Shown: positions 7,882-16,974 of the stretch, in pieces
Position numbering within the stretch: the stretch's first letter is position 1
Layout of the letters: every line of letters starts with the position of its first letter
DNA from: Halalkalibacillus halophilus DSM 18494
Lineage (GTDB): Bacteria; Bacillota; Bacilli; Bacillales; Alkalibacillaceae
Length of the DNA: 64,000 nt
Assembly (NCBI RefSeq): GCF_000423105.1
Contig: NZ_AUHI01000014.1
Coordinates: 1 to 64,000 of the forward strand
Reading direction: 5' to 3'
Position numbers and translations under genes: made by a program
The notes under the pieces: generated by a model
Databases searched by the model: none
Seen by the model: only the letters and a program-made list of their open reading frames with translations
What the model was told of the DNA's origin: nothing

Positions 7882-9816
7882 TTAGTCACTAAGATTTCCA
7901 TAATTAGCGCGACTCTCCGCAACTAATAGAAACTCCTTTTTATGAACTTGATTAAGTCTTTTTTCTAAATAATCAGCTAACTGGGGGTCCGTACAATAGA
8001 CATAGCAACCTTTTTGACCTCTCGTCATTAATGTCCGGTACGTATTTTTGATGATTTGATCGGCTAACTTGTTAGCCTTCTTAGGATCTTCTTTCATCAT
8101 CTTTTTGATACCTCTTAATGACTGGTCTGACTTGGCTCTTTTCATATGGTCCGTGATGACTTCACCTTGTTCAAAGCGTAGATCATCTCCGATAATGACA
8201 CCTACATAGTCAAACTCAAGCCCTTGACTCGTGTGTATGCAGCCCGCTTCATTGACAGACTTCTCATCAATGGCCCAGGTGTGCGTATTATCTAGATTCC
8301 AGCTTTTTGAAAAGTCATGCTCAGGAATCTGAATATCTTTATGTTCTGTTGAAGCTCGGTACTTTTTCGGCCACTCCCAACAATAGCCTGCCAACAAACG
8401 CGACTTATTGTTACGTTTGTTTTTTTCTTCAATGGCCTGTAATAAAGCATTCGGATCTCGAAAAACCTGAAAATCATAATCAATAGCCATATCATGTGCG
8501 TTCGCCGTTTCTCGAATGTGCAATACATCATCTAACCAAGCTATATAACCATCGGAACCATCACATCTAAACTGAGAATCAAGAAAGCCTGTTGTGATCC
8601 TAGCACCCATCTCCTCAGCAAACTTCTTAATCTCATCTATGCTACCTTTATCTTTTAAGGTCACGCGTTGGTCTTCATCAATAAAAAAGATTGAGAACTT
8701 CGACGCGTTAATAATTTCTTTCGTTTGATTTTCACCCAAGTGCTGAAACATCCCTGACTTTTCATTTAAACGATGGGCTTCATCCACAATTAAAGCATCA
8801 AGTTCATTTGCTTCCGCTTCTGTATAGCTCCCCGAGCCCTTAAATAAATTATCGATCCGTGTCTTCTTAAAATCACCTTTAAGCTTAGTCGAATAAACCT
8901 CTCGTGGTGCTGAATTCTTTGTAATGTATTGGCTGGTCATGGTTCGACCTGTCAAAGCTACCAATAAGTTCACCGCCAATACCGATTTCCCCGTGCCAGG
9001 GCCGCCTTCAATAATCATCACTTGTTTTTCGTCGTGGCTAGTGGCTTTCTCTGCGAGTTCAATTGCTGTTTCATAAATAACTTTTTGTTCATCAATCATC
9101 ACAAACTCCCGATTACCTTGTAGCATGTTATTCAGTGAATCTTGCAAGGATTTAGAAGGTCTAATTTTACCTTGTTCAATGTGATATAAAATCTCTTTGT
9201 CATCACCATATGTGATATAAGACTTGATAAAGTTTCTTAACTTTTGAACGTCACCCTTGCCAAAGACAGGCGCTTGACTTAAGTAATGGTCATAATCAGA
9301 ATCCGTTAACGGATCATCTTCTACATAGTGATAATTATGTAGATACGCACAAGGATATAAATTAATATACTTCTCCTGCACATTTTGATTATAATCCTCG
9401 ATCAGTGCGGCATAAGACCACGCTTGATAGGATGGATGAGGGACTTCTCTTAATCCACCACTAAGAGCTGTTCGAACAATTGCCTCTTTCCCCTCGACCT
9501 TCTCCACGTTTGCCCACTGTTTTAGTTCAACAATAATAACTTGATCCTGGTCATCACCAACCCCACTAATCAAAAAATCTACTCGTTTCGATGTTTGGGG
9601 AATGCTATACTCAATGGCCACTCCAGCATTTTCAGGTATATCTGTATCATTAAGAACCCGGTACATATGTAACATGGAATTGTCCCATGAACGAATTTCA
9701 GACTCGCTAGTTGTTCTCCCGAGCTTTTCTTGGAATTTTGATAAGATATGTTGGACTAAGACATCTTGATCAACATGTGTTAGGAACTCACTTTTGCTAG
9801 CTTCGTATACGAGCAC
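7882..9816 (-). CDS. DUF2075 nuclease-helicase fusion
   Basis: The 644-residue protein has an N-terminal PD-(D/E)xK-like nuclease signature (RVDFLISG, then VIIVELKQW; about D80, E97, K99), followed by a DUF2075 (Schlafen group 3-like) helicase ATPase. Walker A is GGPGTGKS (271-278), Walker B is DEAH (345-348), and a late motif reads TSQGLEFDYVGV. I choose the GTG at 9816 because AGGTGA lies 5 bases upstream and the N-terminus MLVYEASKSEF then resembles relatives; a GTG three codons earlier is the alternative. It lies 75 bases beyond rlmH and is paired with a MazG-like enzyme. Known DUF2075 proteins occur in defence islands, but the function is not established here. Confidence 0.75.
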   Translation of the reverse strand: MLVYEASKSEFLTHVDQDVLVQHILSKFQEKLGRTTSESEIRSWDNSMLHMYRVLNDTDIPENAGVAIEYSIPQTSKRVDFLISGVGDDQDQVIIVELKQWANVEKVEGKEAIVRTALSGGLREVPHPSYQAWSYAALIEDYNQNVQEKYINLYPCAYLHNYHYVEDDPLTDSDYDHYLSQAPVFGKGDVQKLRNFIKSYITYGDDKEILYHIEQGKIRPSKSLQDSLNNMLQGNREFVMIDEQKVIYETAIELAEKATSHDEKQVMIIEGGPGTGKSVLAVNLLVALTGRTMTSQYITKNSAPREVYSTKLKGDFKKTRIDNLFKGSGSYTEAEANELDALIVDEAHRLNEKSGMFQHLGENQTKEIINASKFSIFFIDEDQRVTLKDKGSIDEIKKFAEEMGARITTGFLDSQFRCDGSDGYIAWLDDVLHIRETANAHDMAIDYDFQVFRDPNALLQAIEEKNKRNNKSRLLAGYCWEWPKKYRASTEHKDIQIPEHDFSKSWNLDNTHTWAIDEKSVNEAGCIHTSQGLEFDYVGVIIGDDLRFEQGEVITDHMKRAKSDQSLRGIKKMMKEDPKKANKLADQIIKNTYRTLMTRGQKGCYVYCTDPQLADYLEKRLNQVHKKEFLLVAESRANYGNLSD

Positions 9817-9891
9817 TTTAATCACCTAGCTTTCGGCTTTAAATATTAAATCTTCTTCTATAAGAATTCTTCATAAGATTTAGAATTACCT

Positions 9892-10371
9892 TTATTTGTG
9901 GTAAGGCTCATTCCTCAAAATCCTAAACCCCCGATAAACCTGCTCCAACAAAATCAACCGCATCAACTGATGTGGATAAGTCATCTTGCTAAATGAAATC
10001 GCGTAGTCACTTCTTTTCTTCACATCTTCACTTAATCCTAAAGAGCCTCCAATCACAAATGCGACTTTACTCTTTCCATATGTAGCGAGTTCGTCTAGTT
10101 TTTTAGCGAATTTTTCAGATGTAAGTTGTTTACCTTCGATTTCTAGGGTGATGACGTAGCTGTCTGTGGATAACTTTGTTAATACCTTCTCTCCTTCTTT
10201 GTTTTTGACTTGTTCTTCGTCTGCTTTGCTGAGGTTATCTGGTGCTTGTTCGTCTGGGATTTCGATAATATTTACTTTGGCGTATTTGGTTAGGCGTTTT
10301 AGGTATTCGTCGATGCCTTGTTTGAGGTATTTCTCTTTCAACTTGCCTACGGAGACGATTGTGATCTGCAT
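9892..10371 (-). CDS. rlmH: 23S rRNA pseudouridine-1915 N3-methyltransferase RlmH
   Basis: RlmH methylates pseudouridine 1915 of 23S rRNA on assembled 70S ribosomes, using SAM through a SPOUT trefoil-knot fold. The 159-residue product has the usual length. It starts MQITIVSVGKLKEKY, contains the knot motif FVIGGSLGLSEDV and ends YRGFRILRNEPYHK. I place the start at 10371, preceded by AAGGAGCA; the frame is open 82 codons further but that part is not family sequence. In staphylococci the last codons of this gene are the insertion site for SCC elements, and here an accessory island follows directly. Confidence 0.97.
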   Translation of the reverse strand: MQITIVSVGKLKEKYLKQGIDEYLKRLTKYAKVNIIEIPDEQAPDNLSKADEEQVKNKEGEKVLTKLSTDSYVITLEIEGKQLTSEKFAKKLDELATYGKSKVAFVIGGSLGLSEDVKKRSDYAISFSKMTYPHQLMRLILLEQVYRGFRILRNEPYHK

Positions 10372-10511
10372 AGTTGGGTGCTCCTTCGTCTTTTTTTGTA
10401 TTTTAAGTATACCGAATATTGGATTAAATGAAAAACCGAACAATATTTGTGAGTGAAATAATTTTGCATAGTTGTTTATTGCTTTTTGGATGTTGAAAAG
10501 CGAACGATAAT

Positions 10512-10797
10512 TTGTGCACAGGTTATCCACAATTAGTTCGTTGACGAAGGAAAAGCCTTTTATCTTACCCTTTCTCTTTCTATCCCCAACTTGTGCACAT
10601 GAAGTGTGGATGAGCATGTATAACTCGGGAAAAGTACCCTTTTAGTGGATAAATATATACTTATCCACAGAGTTACTAACATATCAACATATGTTCGTGC
10701 TATATTTAGAGGTCCATTTAAATATACGTTCTATATACATACATCGCTAAAATTGTTATGCACAATTTGTGGGTAAGTCCTCTTTTTCTGTGTATAA
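10512..10797. promoter_or_regulatory. Cluster of DnaA-box-like sequences upstream of rlmH
   Basis: Two perfect DnaA boxes (TTATCCACA) lie at 10523-10531 and 10661-10669. One-mismatch boxes lie at 10605-10613 and 10644-10652 (minus strand), 10756-10764 (plus), 10768-10776 and 10789-10797 (minus), and TTGTGCACA occurs at 10512 and 10591. I recall an oriC-proximal DnaA-box cluster beside yydA, the rlmH gene, in B. subtilis, where such clusters modulate initiation. The arrangement here fits that. Confidence 0.6.
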
Positions 10798-10842
10798 CTT
10801 TATTTCCGAACGATTCCTTTTTACTTTCTTAATGTTTTAGAT

Positions 10843-10878
10843 TTAAAAAAGACTTGCTACTTTATCAGCAGCAAGCCT
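10843..10878 (-). terminator. Terminator of the wal operon/htrC
   Basis: A hairpin with arms GGCTTGCTGCTG and TAGCAAGTC is followed by TTTTTT reading leftwards, just beyond the htrC stop codon. Confidence 0.85.
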
Positions 10879-10884
10879 TTCCTC

Positions 10885-12114
10885 TTAAAATTCTTGAGAT
10901 GTTAATGTTGTTGTTACTTCTTGGCGTTCGCCGTCACGGTAGAAGGTGATGGTGAGTTCATCTCCGGGACTTGTTTCGTTATATAAGTGTTGGCGTAATT
11001 CTAATACGTTCATGACTGGTGTCCCGTCTAATTCGACGATGACATCGTATTGTTCTAGTCCTGCTTGTGCCGCAGGGGATACATTTTCTACTGATGCAGC
11101 TAGGACGCCTCCTTCTACTTCTGAAGGTAGGTTAAGCGTGTTCGACCAGTGGTACTGTGCGACATCTGTTAAGGAATATGGAGAGATTCCTAAGTACGAA
11201 CGAGTCACGACACCGTCTTGTTCGAGTTCTTCCATGATTGGCACGGCTGATGCTGTTGGGATCGCGAAGCCTAATCCTTCTACTTGGGCAGAGGCAAGCT
11301 TCATCGAGTTAATTCCGATTAGCTCCCCTTCCATGTTCACGAGGGCTCCTCCTGAGTTACCAGGGTTAATCGCAGCATCGGTTTGAATAACTTCTGCTTG
11401 CCAGTCGACAATGCCGTTGTTATCGAAATCCAGTGGAATTAGGCGGTCTTTCCCGCTTAAGATTCCTTGGGTGACGGATCCTGCAAATTGTAAGCCTAGT
11501 GGGTTTCCAATCGCAAGTAATGGTTCACCGACGTTTAAGTTATTCGAGTCTCCGATTTCAATGACGTGATCGACGAATTCTTCATCAACACGTAATACGG
11601 CTAAGTCAGAGAACATATCTCCTCCAACGATTTCCGCTTCTGTCTGTTCTTCATCTGAGAAGACAATTTCCACCGAATCGGCGCCTTCAATCACGTGATA
11701 GTTGGTCACGATATAGGCGTATTCATCGGATTGTTTATAGATAACTCCGGAACCAGTGGGTGCATTCTCATTTTCCGGTTGTTGTTGCGAGCCACCGAAG
11801 ATGTTCTGGTTCTGAATGTTCACGACTCCAACTACTGCTGAAGATACTTCTTCCACTATTTCTGTAGTTCGAGAGGAAATGTCGACATTCACTGGTTGGT
11901 GATCCGCACCTTCTTCGCCTTGCGACTCACCGGATTGATCGTTTTCATCCGCCGCTTCTTGCACGGATAAATCATACGGGATGAAATCGGACTGCACTAA
12001 TGCTGGCAATGCTAGGAGGATAATCAATGCTCCTAGTATTGATCCGATAAATGTTGGTAATAGCCATCCTCGTTCTTTGCTTTTCTTTGGTATATGATTA
12101 TCGTAATAACCCAT
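10885..12114 (-). CDS. htrC: HtrA-family membrane-anchored serine protease
   Basis: This 409-residue trypsin-like protease degrades or refolds damaged proteins at the outer face of the membrane. One membrane segment (residues 22-41) is followed by a very acidic linker (to about 75). The catalytic triad is H140 (TNYHVIEG), D170 (SDLAVLR) and S254 (GNSGGAL). A single PDZ domain occupies about residues 305-405. The gene ends the walRKHIJ cluster, 30 bases after walJ, where B. subtilis has htrC (yyxA). The acidic linker and surface suggest a salt-adapted ectodomain. Confidence 0.9.
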   Translation of the reverse strand: MGYYDNHIPKKSKERGWLLPTFIGSILGALIILLALPALVQSDFIPYDLSVQEAADENDQSGESQGEEGADHQPVNVDISSRTTEIVEEVSSAVVGVVNIQNQNIFGGSQQQPENENAPTGSGVIYKQSDEYAYIVTNYHVIEGADSVEIVFSDEEQTEAEIVGGDMFSDLAVLRVDEEFVDHVIEIGDSNNLNVGEPLLAIGNPLGLQFAGSVTQGILSGKDRLIPLDFDNNGIVDWQAEVIQTDAAINPGNSGGALVNMEGELIGINSMKLASAQVEGLGFAIPTASAVPIMEELEQDGVVTRSYLGISPYSLTDVAQYHWSNTLNLPSEVEGGVLAASVENVSPAAQAGLEQYDVIVELDGTPVMNVLELRQHLYNETSPGDELTITFYRDGERQEVTTTLTSQEF

Positions 12115-12144
12115 CTCTTACACCTCACCATTTTTTTCACAAGC

Positions 12145-12942
12145 TTATATATAATCAATAGGCGTTGCTTTTGTAGGGCTGGTATCTTTAATGTGTAGTT
12201 TGTCCCCTACGCCGATGTCATGTTGTTTTAAATATTGTTCGACACTCATTCTAGCGATATCGATCATGTTGTTGTCCTGGCTTAAATGCCCTAAGTAAAT
12301 GCTTTTCGTCTGATCACCGATGACATCCATCATCGCGATCGCGGCGTCTTCGTTGGACACGTGACCGAGATCGCTCAATATCCTTCGTTTAACGTTCCAC
12401 GGATATCTCCCCATTTGTAGCATGCCCACATCATGGTTCGCTTCAAACAGGATTGCATCGGCGTTTTCGATTTTTTTCTTCATTCGCTCGGAAACATAGC
12501 CGGTATCTGTTAGCATCGCGACCTTTTTGCCTTCGTAATGAAAGATATAGAACATCGGGTCTGCAGCGTCATGGGAGACTCCGAAGCTCTCGACATCTAA
12601 ATCTGCCAAAGTCTTTACGGATTCCATATCGAAGGAGAATTTTTGATCGGTAATGATTTCACCAACGGATGACGTATCGATCGCTTTCCGTGTCTTTTCA
12701 TTGGCATAGACTGGGAGCTGGTACCTTCGTGCCATGACCCCCAATCCTTTAATGTGGTCGCTATGCTCATGTGTCACTAATATGCCATCTAAGTCGGTCG
12801 GGCATACATTGATTTGGGCTAATTGTTCTTTTATTTTCTTTCCACTAAGTCCTGCATCAACAAGTAGCTTGACGTTATCTGTTCCTACGTAGAAAGCATT
12901 TCCAGAGCTTCCTGATGCTAAAACGCTAAATTGTAAGGTCAT
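12145..12942 (-). CDS. walJ: Metallo-beta-lactamase-fold hydrolase WalJ (YycJ)
   Basis: The 265-residue protein has the metal-binding motif HEHSDH (residues 58-63) and a late GHLS that completes a dinuclear zinc site. It belongs to the YycJ group, reported to have exonuclease activity and to influence coordination of cell-wall and DNA metabolism. It is the fifth gene of the walRKHIJ operon and its start overlaps the walI stop by 4 bases (ATGA). Confidence 0.93.
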   Translation of the reverse strand: MTLQFSVLASGSSGNAFYVGTDNVKLLVDAGLSGKKIKEQLAQINVCPTDLDGILVTHEHSDHIKGLGVMARRYQLPVYANEKTRKAIDTSSVGEIITDQKFSFDMESVKTLADLDVESFGVSHDAADPMFYIFHYEGKKVAMLTDTGYVSERMKKKIENADAILFEANHDVGMLQMGRYPWNVKRRILSDLGHVSNEDAAIAMMDVIGDQTKSIYLGHLSQDNNMIDIARMSVEQYLKQHDIGVGDKLHIKDTSPTKATPIDYI

Positions 12943-13799
12943 TCTGATTCACTCCGAATTAATTGTTCGACCTGGTATTCCATGTACTGTGTAATTTGTT
13001 GGACGAATTCTTCTTCATTATTTGGAATTAACTGCCCTTCCATCGCATTGACGAAATAGGTGTCTTCTTCATTGATTGTCATCTTCCATGTTGGTGCAAA
13101 GATTTGCACTCCATCTTCTAACGGTACCAACGTATGATAACCTAAGCTCATATCGGTTAGCTCGTCTTGACTTTCTAACGCATCGTTTGTGTATAACACT
13201 TCAATTGCGTTAATTGGGTCTAGGACGGTTTGTTCTTCACTTTGTACCTCGACATCTTCTAAAATACTCTGCGCATATCTAATCGCATCTCCGTCTTCAT
13301 TTAATTCAACGGCTAGTACACCTGCTAAATTATAATAAATCGGCCTGCCATTCTTTTCTTGGAAGAATAACAACATATTATCTTCTTCACGGTGTTCCCA
13401 TAACGTATATTCCGAACCAAATAACAGGCGATTTTTAAAGCTCGTTAACGAATCAGTTCGGTTTTCTTCTAAGTCTATTTCAACTGGTTCAGAGAATTCC
13501 CCGAGAATGATTTCGTTTTCTACAACATTGTTTTCTTGGTTATCTAGAGATTCCTCGAGATACTCCAAGTCTTCCTCTGTCAGTGTATACCGCTGAGAAG
13601 AGACATAGGTCTCCCGTTGGCCGCGTTCAGGTAGTTCGCCTAATTCTATTTCTTCTGCGTCTAATCGATCTTCAAATGTTGTCTGAGCTAGGGTCTCAAT
13701 GTTGGTCTCTTCTATTTTATCAAGAAACTGTTGCAGCAAAAAGATATTTAGTATCAAAAAACTGACAATAAACAACGTCTTTATTTCTCCCCACTGCAT
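12939..13799 (-). CDS. walI: WalK regulator WalI (YycI)
   Basis: The 286-residue protein has one N-terminal membrane segment (about residues 7-25) and an acidic extracellular domain. WalI and WalH form a membrane complex with WalK; in B. subtilis they restrain the kinase. The gene follows walH without a gap and overlaps walJ. No catalytic motif is present, as expected. Confidence 0.92.
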   Translation of the reverse strand: MQWGEIKTLFIVSFLILNIFLLQQFLDKIEETNIETLAQTTFEDRLDAEEIELGELPERGQRETYVSSQRYTLTEEDLEYLEESLDNQENNVVENEIILGEFSEPVEIDLEENRTDSLTSFKNRLLFGSEYTLWEHREEDNMLLFFQEKNGRPIYYNLAGVLAVELNEDGDAIRYAQSILEDVEVQSEEQTVLDPINAIEVLYTNDALESQDELTDMSLGYHTLVPLEDGVQIFAPTWKMTINEEDTYFVNAMEGQLIPNNEEEFVQQITQYMEYQVEQLIRSESE

Positions 13800-15137
13800 C
13801 TAACCACTCTCCTCTTGAAGCATCACTCGTTCTTCGAAGTAATCTATCGTACGCCATCTGCCTGCATAATATATATGCCACGTTGGTTGTAAAAATAATA
13901 CGCCAGAAACTTCATCACCAATCTCGACGGCATATCCAATTCGCATATTTTCTATTAAGTCGAGTGAAAATTCATCTTGGTTATTTTCGAAAAATTGATA
14001 CACATCTATTCCTGAATCTAACTCGTCCACGTCACCTTCATTTTGAAACCTTGTTTGGGTTTCAAATAGTGGTCGGTTGAACTCTTGTAGTTCATTCGGT
14101 GACCACGACTGTTCCATCATCCAATAGTCCGATTCATCAAAGATCGGCGTCCCATCATAATGCATACGGTAATCAATCGTGTTCGATGCGTTTTGAATTT
14201 GGTCGATTTGAAAGTCATCGGTGAAGCCTAAATGGTCATTGTTAAAATCGATACTTCTTCGGATTAATTCTTGGTCCGTCATCGACATGGTTTCCACCGT
14301 AAGCGGGTTCACATAGGTCATGAATTCTTGATTGCGAAGCACTTGGCTCGTTTGAAGCTCTCTTGTGCCATCTGTAAAATTACGATCCTCTGTAGAACTC
14401 GATAATCTCTGCTGGCGGACGAGGGACGGGTTATTAAAGAGAATATTAATAATCGTTTGTCTCTCTAAACGTTCAGTTAAGATTGTTGGGCTGCTTACTT
14501 CCACTGGCTCTGTTGGGACATAAATGTAAGTACCTGATTGTAAATCAATGCGTTCAGCTGGAATCGTATTGTTTCCTACAATATAATCGCTAATTAATTC
14601 ATAAGCGCTTCCAGACTCAATTTCCCCTTGAAGCGTTTCTTCATGTTCGTTGGATGCAAACTGAACACGAATCATATTCTCCGAGCTTTGAACGAGCTGA
14701 AAGTACACACGGTTAAATGTTTGGTTCCATTCATACTCGAAATCCTCGACATCAAAGATCTGACCAATCATCTGAAGTGGCACTTCTATTGGAAAGGTGA
14801 CTTCCATGTTGCGTGAAAGTACACTCGCATTCCCGCCGGTTGTGTGAGAATCGATTTGGGAAAAGCTCCAATCCGTGATTTCATCATAGAGTTGTTGCTT
14901 CGTTTCTTGATCTTTAATCATGCTGTATTCTCTGAAATTATTAAAGGATATTTGCGTCGGGCGAATTAATTCTCTAACATTTCGCTCTTCTCCGCCTAAT
15001 TCTGTTTCATCCAAATAAGTCGCCTGATCTAGTTCCTCAAAATCAGGTTGATAGGTCCACAATGCAAGGGTTAACAACAGACTTGCCCCAACAAGAAGCA
15101 CCAGAATAATCGTTTTTAAATGTTCGATATTCATCAT
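13800..15137 (-). CDS. walH: WalK regulator WalH (YycH)
   Basis: The 445-residue protein has a single N-terminal membrane segment (about residues 9-28) and a long extracellular part, the YycH architecture. Its membrane helix is thought to contact WalK and adjust kinase activity. The start overlaps the walK stop (ATGA), and walI begins directly after, so all are translated from one message. Confidence 0.92.
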   Translation of the reverse strand: MMNIEHLKTIILVLLVGASLLLTLALWTYQPDFEELDQATYLDETELGGEERNVRELIRPTQISFNNFREYSMIKDQETKQQLYDEITDWSFSQIDSHTTGGNASVLSRNMEVTFPIEVPLQMIGQIFDVEDFEYEWNQTFNRVYFQLVQSSENMIRVQFASNEHEETLQGEIESGSAYELISDYIVGNNTIPAERIDLQSGTYIYVPTEPVEVSSPTILTERLERQTIINILFNNPSLVRQQRLSSSTEDRNFTDGTRELQTSQVLRNQEFMTYVNPLTVETMSMTDQELIRRSIDFNNDHLGFTDDFQIDQIQNASNTIDYRMHYDGTPIFDESDYWMMEQSWSPNELQEFNRPLFETQTRFQNEGDVDELDSGIDVYQFFENNQDEFSLDLIENMRIGYAVEIGDEVSGVLFLQPTWHIYYAGRWRTIDYFEERVMLQEESG

Positions 15138-16969
15138 TTCTGCCTCCGTTTCTTACGCATCAACGGCAAGCTGAATAAAATCGTCGTTCCATTACCCTCA
15201 TTACTCTCTGCCCAGATTTTGCCGTCATGGGCTTCGATTAATTCTTTGGCAATTGCTAAACCTAGTCCGGTGCCGCCTAACTGACGGTTACGTGCCTTAT
15301 CCACACGGTAGAATCGATCAAATATCTTTTCTAAGTTTTCTTCAGGAATTCCTACACCTTGGTCGGAAACCTTCGTTAAAATCTGGTGTCGTTGTTTCTC
15401 AGCTGAAATAATAATCTCTCCACCCTCAGGTGAGTATTTGATCGCGTTTGAGATGATATTATCCAGAACTTGTGTCAATTTATCTTGGTCAATCCATACG
15501 TAACAAGCTTCACTTGGTAGTTCACGAAGTAAGTTTAGTTCATCTTTTAAATTTAAGGCGAATCTGTCGGCGATATGATTAATATACTCGACGTATTCTA
15601 CGCGCCGCTTCTGCAAGCGATAATCCTTGTTATCCATTTTCGATAACTGTAACAGATCATTAACCATTCGAATCATACGCTCAGATTCTGTTTGCACGAC
15701 ATTTAAGAACTTCGGTGCAATGTTCTCATCTTTCCATGTCGTCCCGTCAGTTAATGCCTCTAAATAACTACGCATCGTCGTTAGTGGTGTACGTAATTCA
15801 TGGGAAACATTAGCAACGAACTCTCTACGTTCCCGCTCAATTTTCTCATCTTCAGTGACATCACTTAATACGGTAATGAACCCGTTGATTTCACCATACT
15901 CATCTTGAATGACAGAGAAGTTCGCTTTTAATAATAACTGCTCTTCCTCCTCTGAAAAATCGATTATCATACCGTTCATTTCTTTTACTTCCTGAAGATC
16001 GGTGTTCTGATTTTGGATACCAAGTACAGCGAGTAATGGCTCTCCTTGTACTTCTACATAATTACGGCCAATCAGTTTCGCAGCCGGCTCGTTCATTAAA
16101 ATAACATCCCCGAGATGGTCGGTTGCAATCACCCCATCGGACATATTAGAAAGAACCGAACTCAGTTTCCTTCGTTCGCCTTCGGTTGTAGCCTGCGCAA
16201 GTTGGATCTTGTTGTTTAAGTCATTAAAGGAATGCGCTAACTGCCCAATTTCATCTTCCCCGTAAACATTAACCTTTTTCGAGAAGTCACCTGCCGCCAT
16301 TGTTCTCGCTTGTTTCCGCATTTCTGAGATTGGGCGTGTGATCGTCCTCGCAACTAAAATACCTAGTAAAGCAGACACACTAATTGCGAGAATTGTCCCG
16401 TTGGCGAAGATCCGGTTGATATCTTCCATTTGGTTATAAACGCCTTCCATGGAAGCTTCTAAGTATAATGCACCTGCAATTTCATCTTCTTCATTATGAT
16501 ATACCGGCTTCGACACCACTAAGGTACGGTGACCTGTTTGCGGGTTATAAACCACATTCTGTTCTCGGTTCCCGGCAGTTAATGCCCGCTGAATCCGTAA
16601 TTCAGTCGTTCTTTTGCCAATATTACTTTGGTCAAATTGACTTGTCGTTCCAAGTACCCGACTATTCGAATCAATCACTTGAATCTCCGTTATATCCTCT
16701 GAATTATCAAAATCAAAGATAATCGAGCGCACGTCTTGATCTACAGATGGATCATCCTCATCCCGTTCGGCTGATAAGGACTGTTCCAAGTTGTAATCAA
16801 GAAGCTGGACCCGCTCATTGATCGAGTCCGTAAAATTTTCTAGAAGTTGTGTTTCTAACTGTCTAGCAAAATAAGCTCCGATTACTTGAATAGCTATGAG
16901 CAAAAGTAATATATAGATGATAATAAACTTCAGTTGTATGGATTTAAAAAATCCCTTAAAACGCTTCAT
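15134..16969 (-). CDS. walK: Essential sensor histidine kinase WalK
   Basis: WalK phosphorylates WalR to control peptidoglycan hydrolases. The 611-residue protein has membrane segments at about 13-35 and 185-205, with an extracellular PDC/Cache-type domain between them. HAMP, PAS (around residues 265-370), HisKA with the phosphoacceptor in NVSHELRTPL, and HATPase with DQGVGIPEE and GTGLGLAIAKEL follow in order. It lies 5 bases after walR. Confidence 0.97.
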   Translation of the reverse strand: MKRFKGFFKSIQLKFIIIYILLLLIAIQVIGAYFARQLETQLLENFTDSINERVQLLDYNLEQSLSAERDEDDPSVDQDVRSIIFDFDNSEDITEIQVIDSNSRVLGTTSQFDQSNIGKRTTELRIQRALTAGNREQNVVYNPQTGHRTLVVSKPVYHNEEDEIAGALYLEASMEGVYNQMEDINRIFANGTILAISVSALLGILVARTITRPISEMRKQARTMAAGDFSKKVNVYGEDEIGQLAHSFNDLNNKIQLAQATTEGERRKLSSVLSNMSDGVIATDHLGDVILMNEPAAKLIGRNYVEVQGEPLLAVLGIQNQNTDLQEVKEMNGMIIDFSEEEEQLLLKANFSVIQDEYGEINGFITVLSDVTEDEKIERERREFVANVSHELRTPLTTMRSYLEALTDGTTWKDENIAPKFLNVVQTESERMIRMVNDLLQLSKMDNKDYRLQKRRVEYVEYINHIADRFALNLKDELNLLRELPSEACYVWIDQDKLTQVLDNIISNAIKYSPEGGEIIISAEKQRHQILTKVSDQGVGIPEENLEKIFDRFYRVDKARNRQLGGTGLGLAIAKELIEAHDGKIWAESNEGNGTTILFSLPLMRKKRRQK

Positions 16970-16974
16970 ACAAT

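Noticed and set aside
9892..9915. Direct repeat of the rlmH end as an SCC-type att site
   Set aside because: I looked for GAGCCTTACCACAAATAA-like sequence in 1-9890 and found no second copy; it may lie outside the window.
10372..10617. N-terminal extension of RlmH by 82 codons
   Set aside because: The extension is unlike RlmH, contains DnaA boxes, and the inner ATG has a good ribosome binding site and gives the family length.
10946..11386. 146-codon rightward frame opposite htrC
   Set aside because: It is a Ser/Pro-rich antisense shadow of the protease gene.
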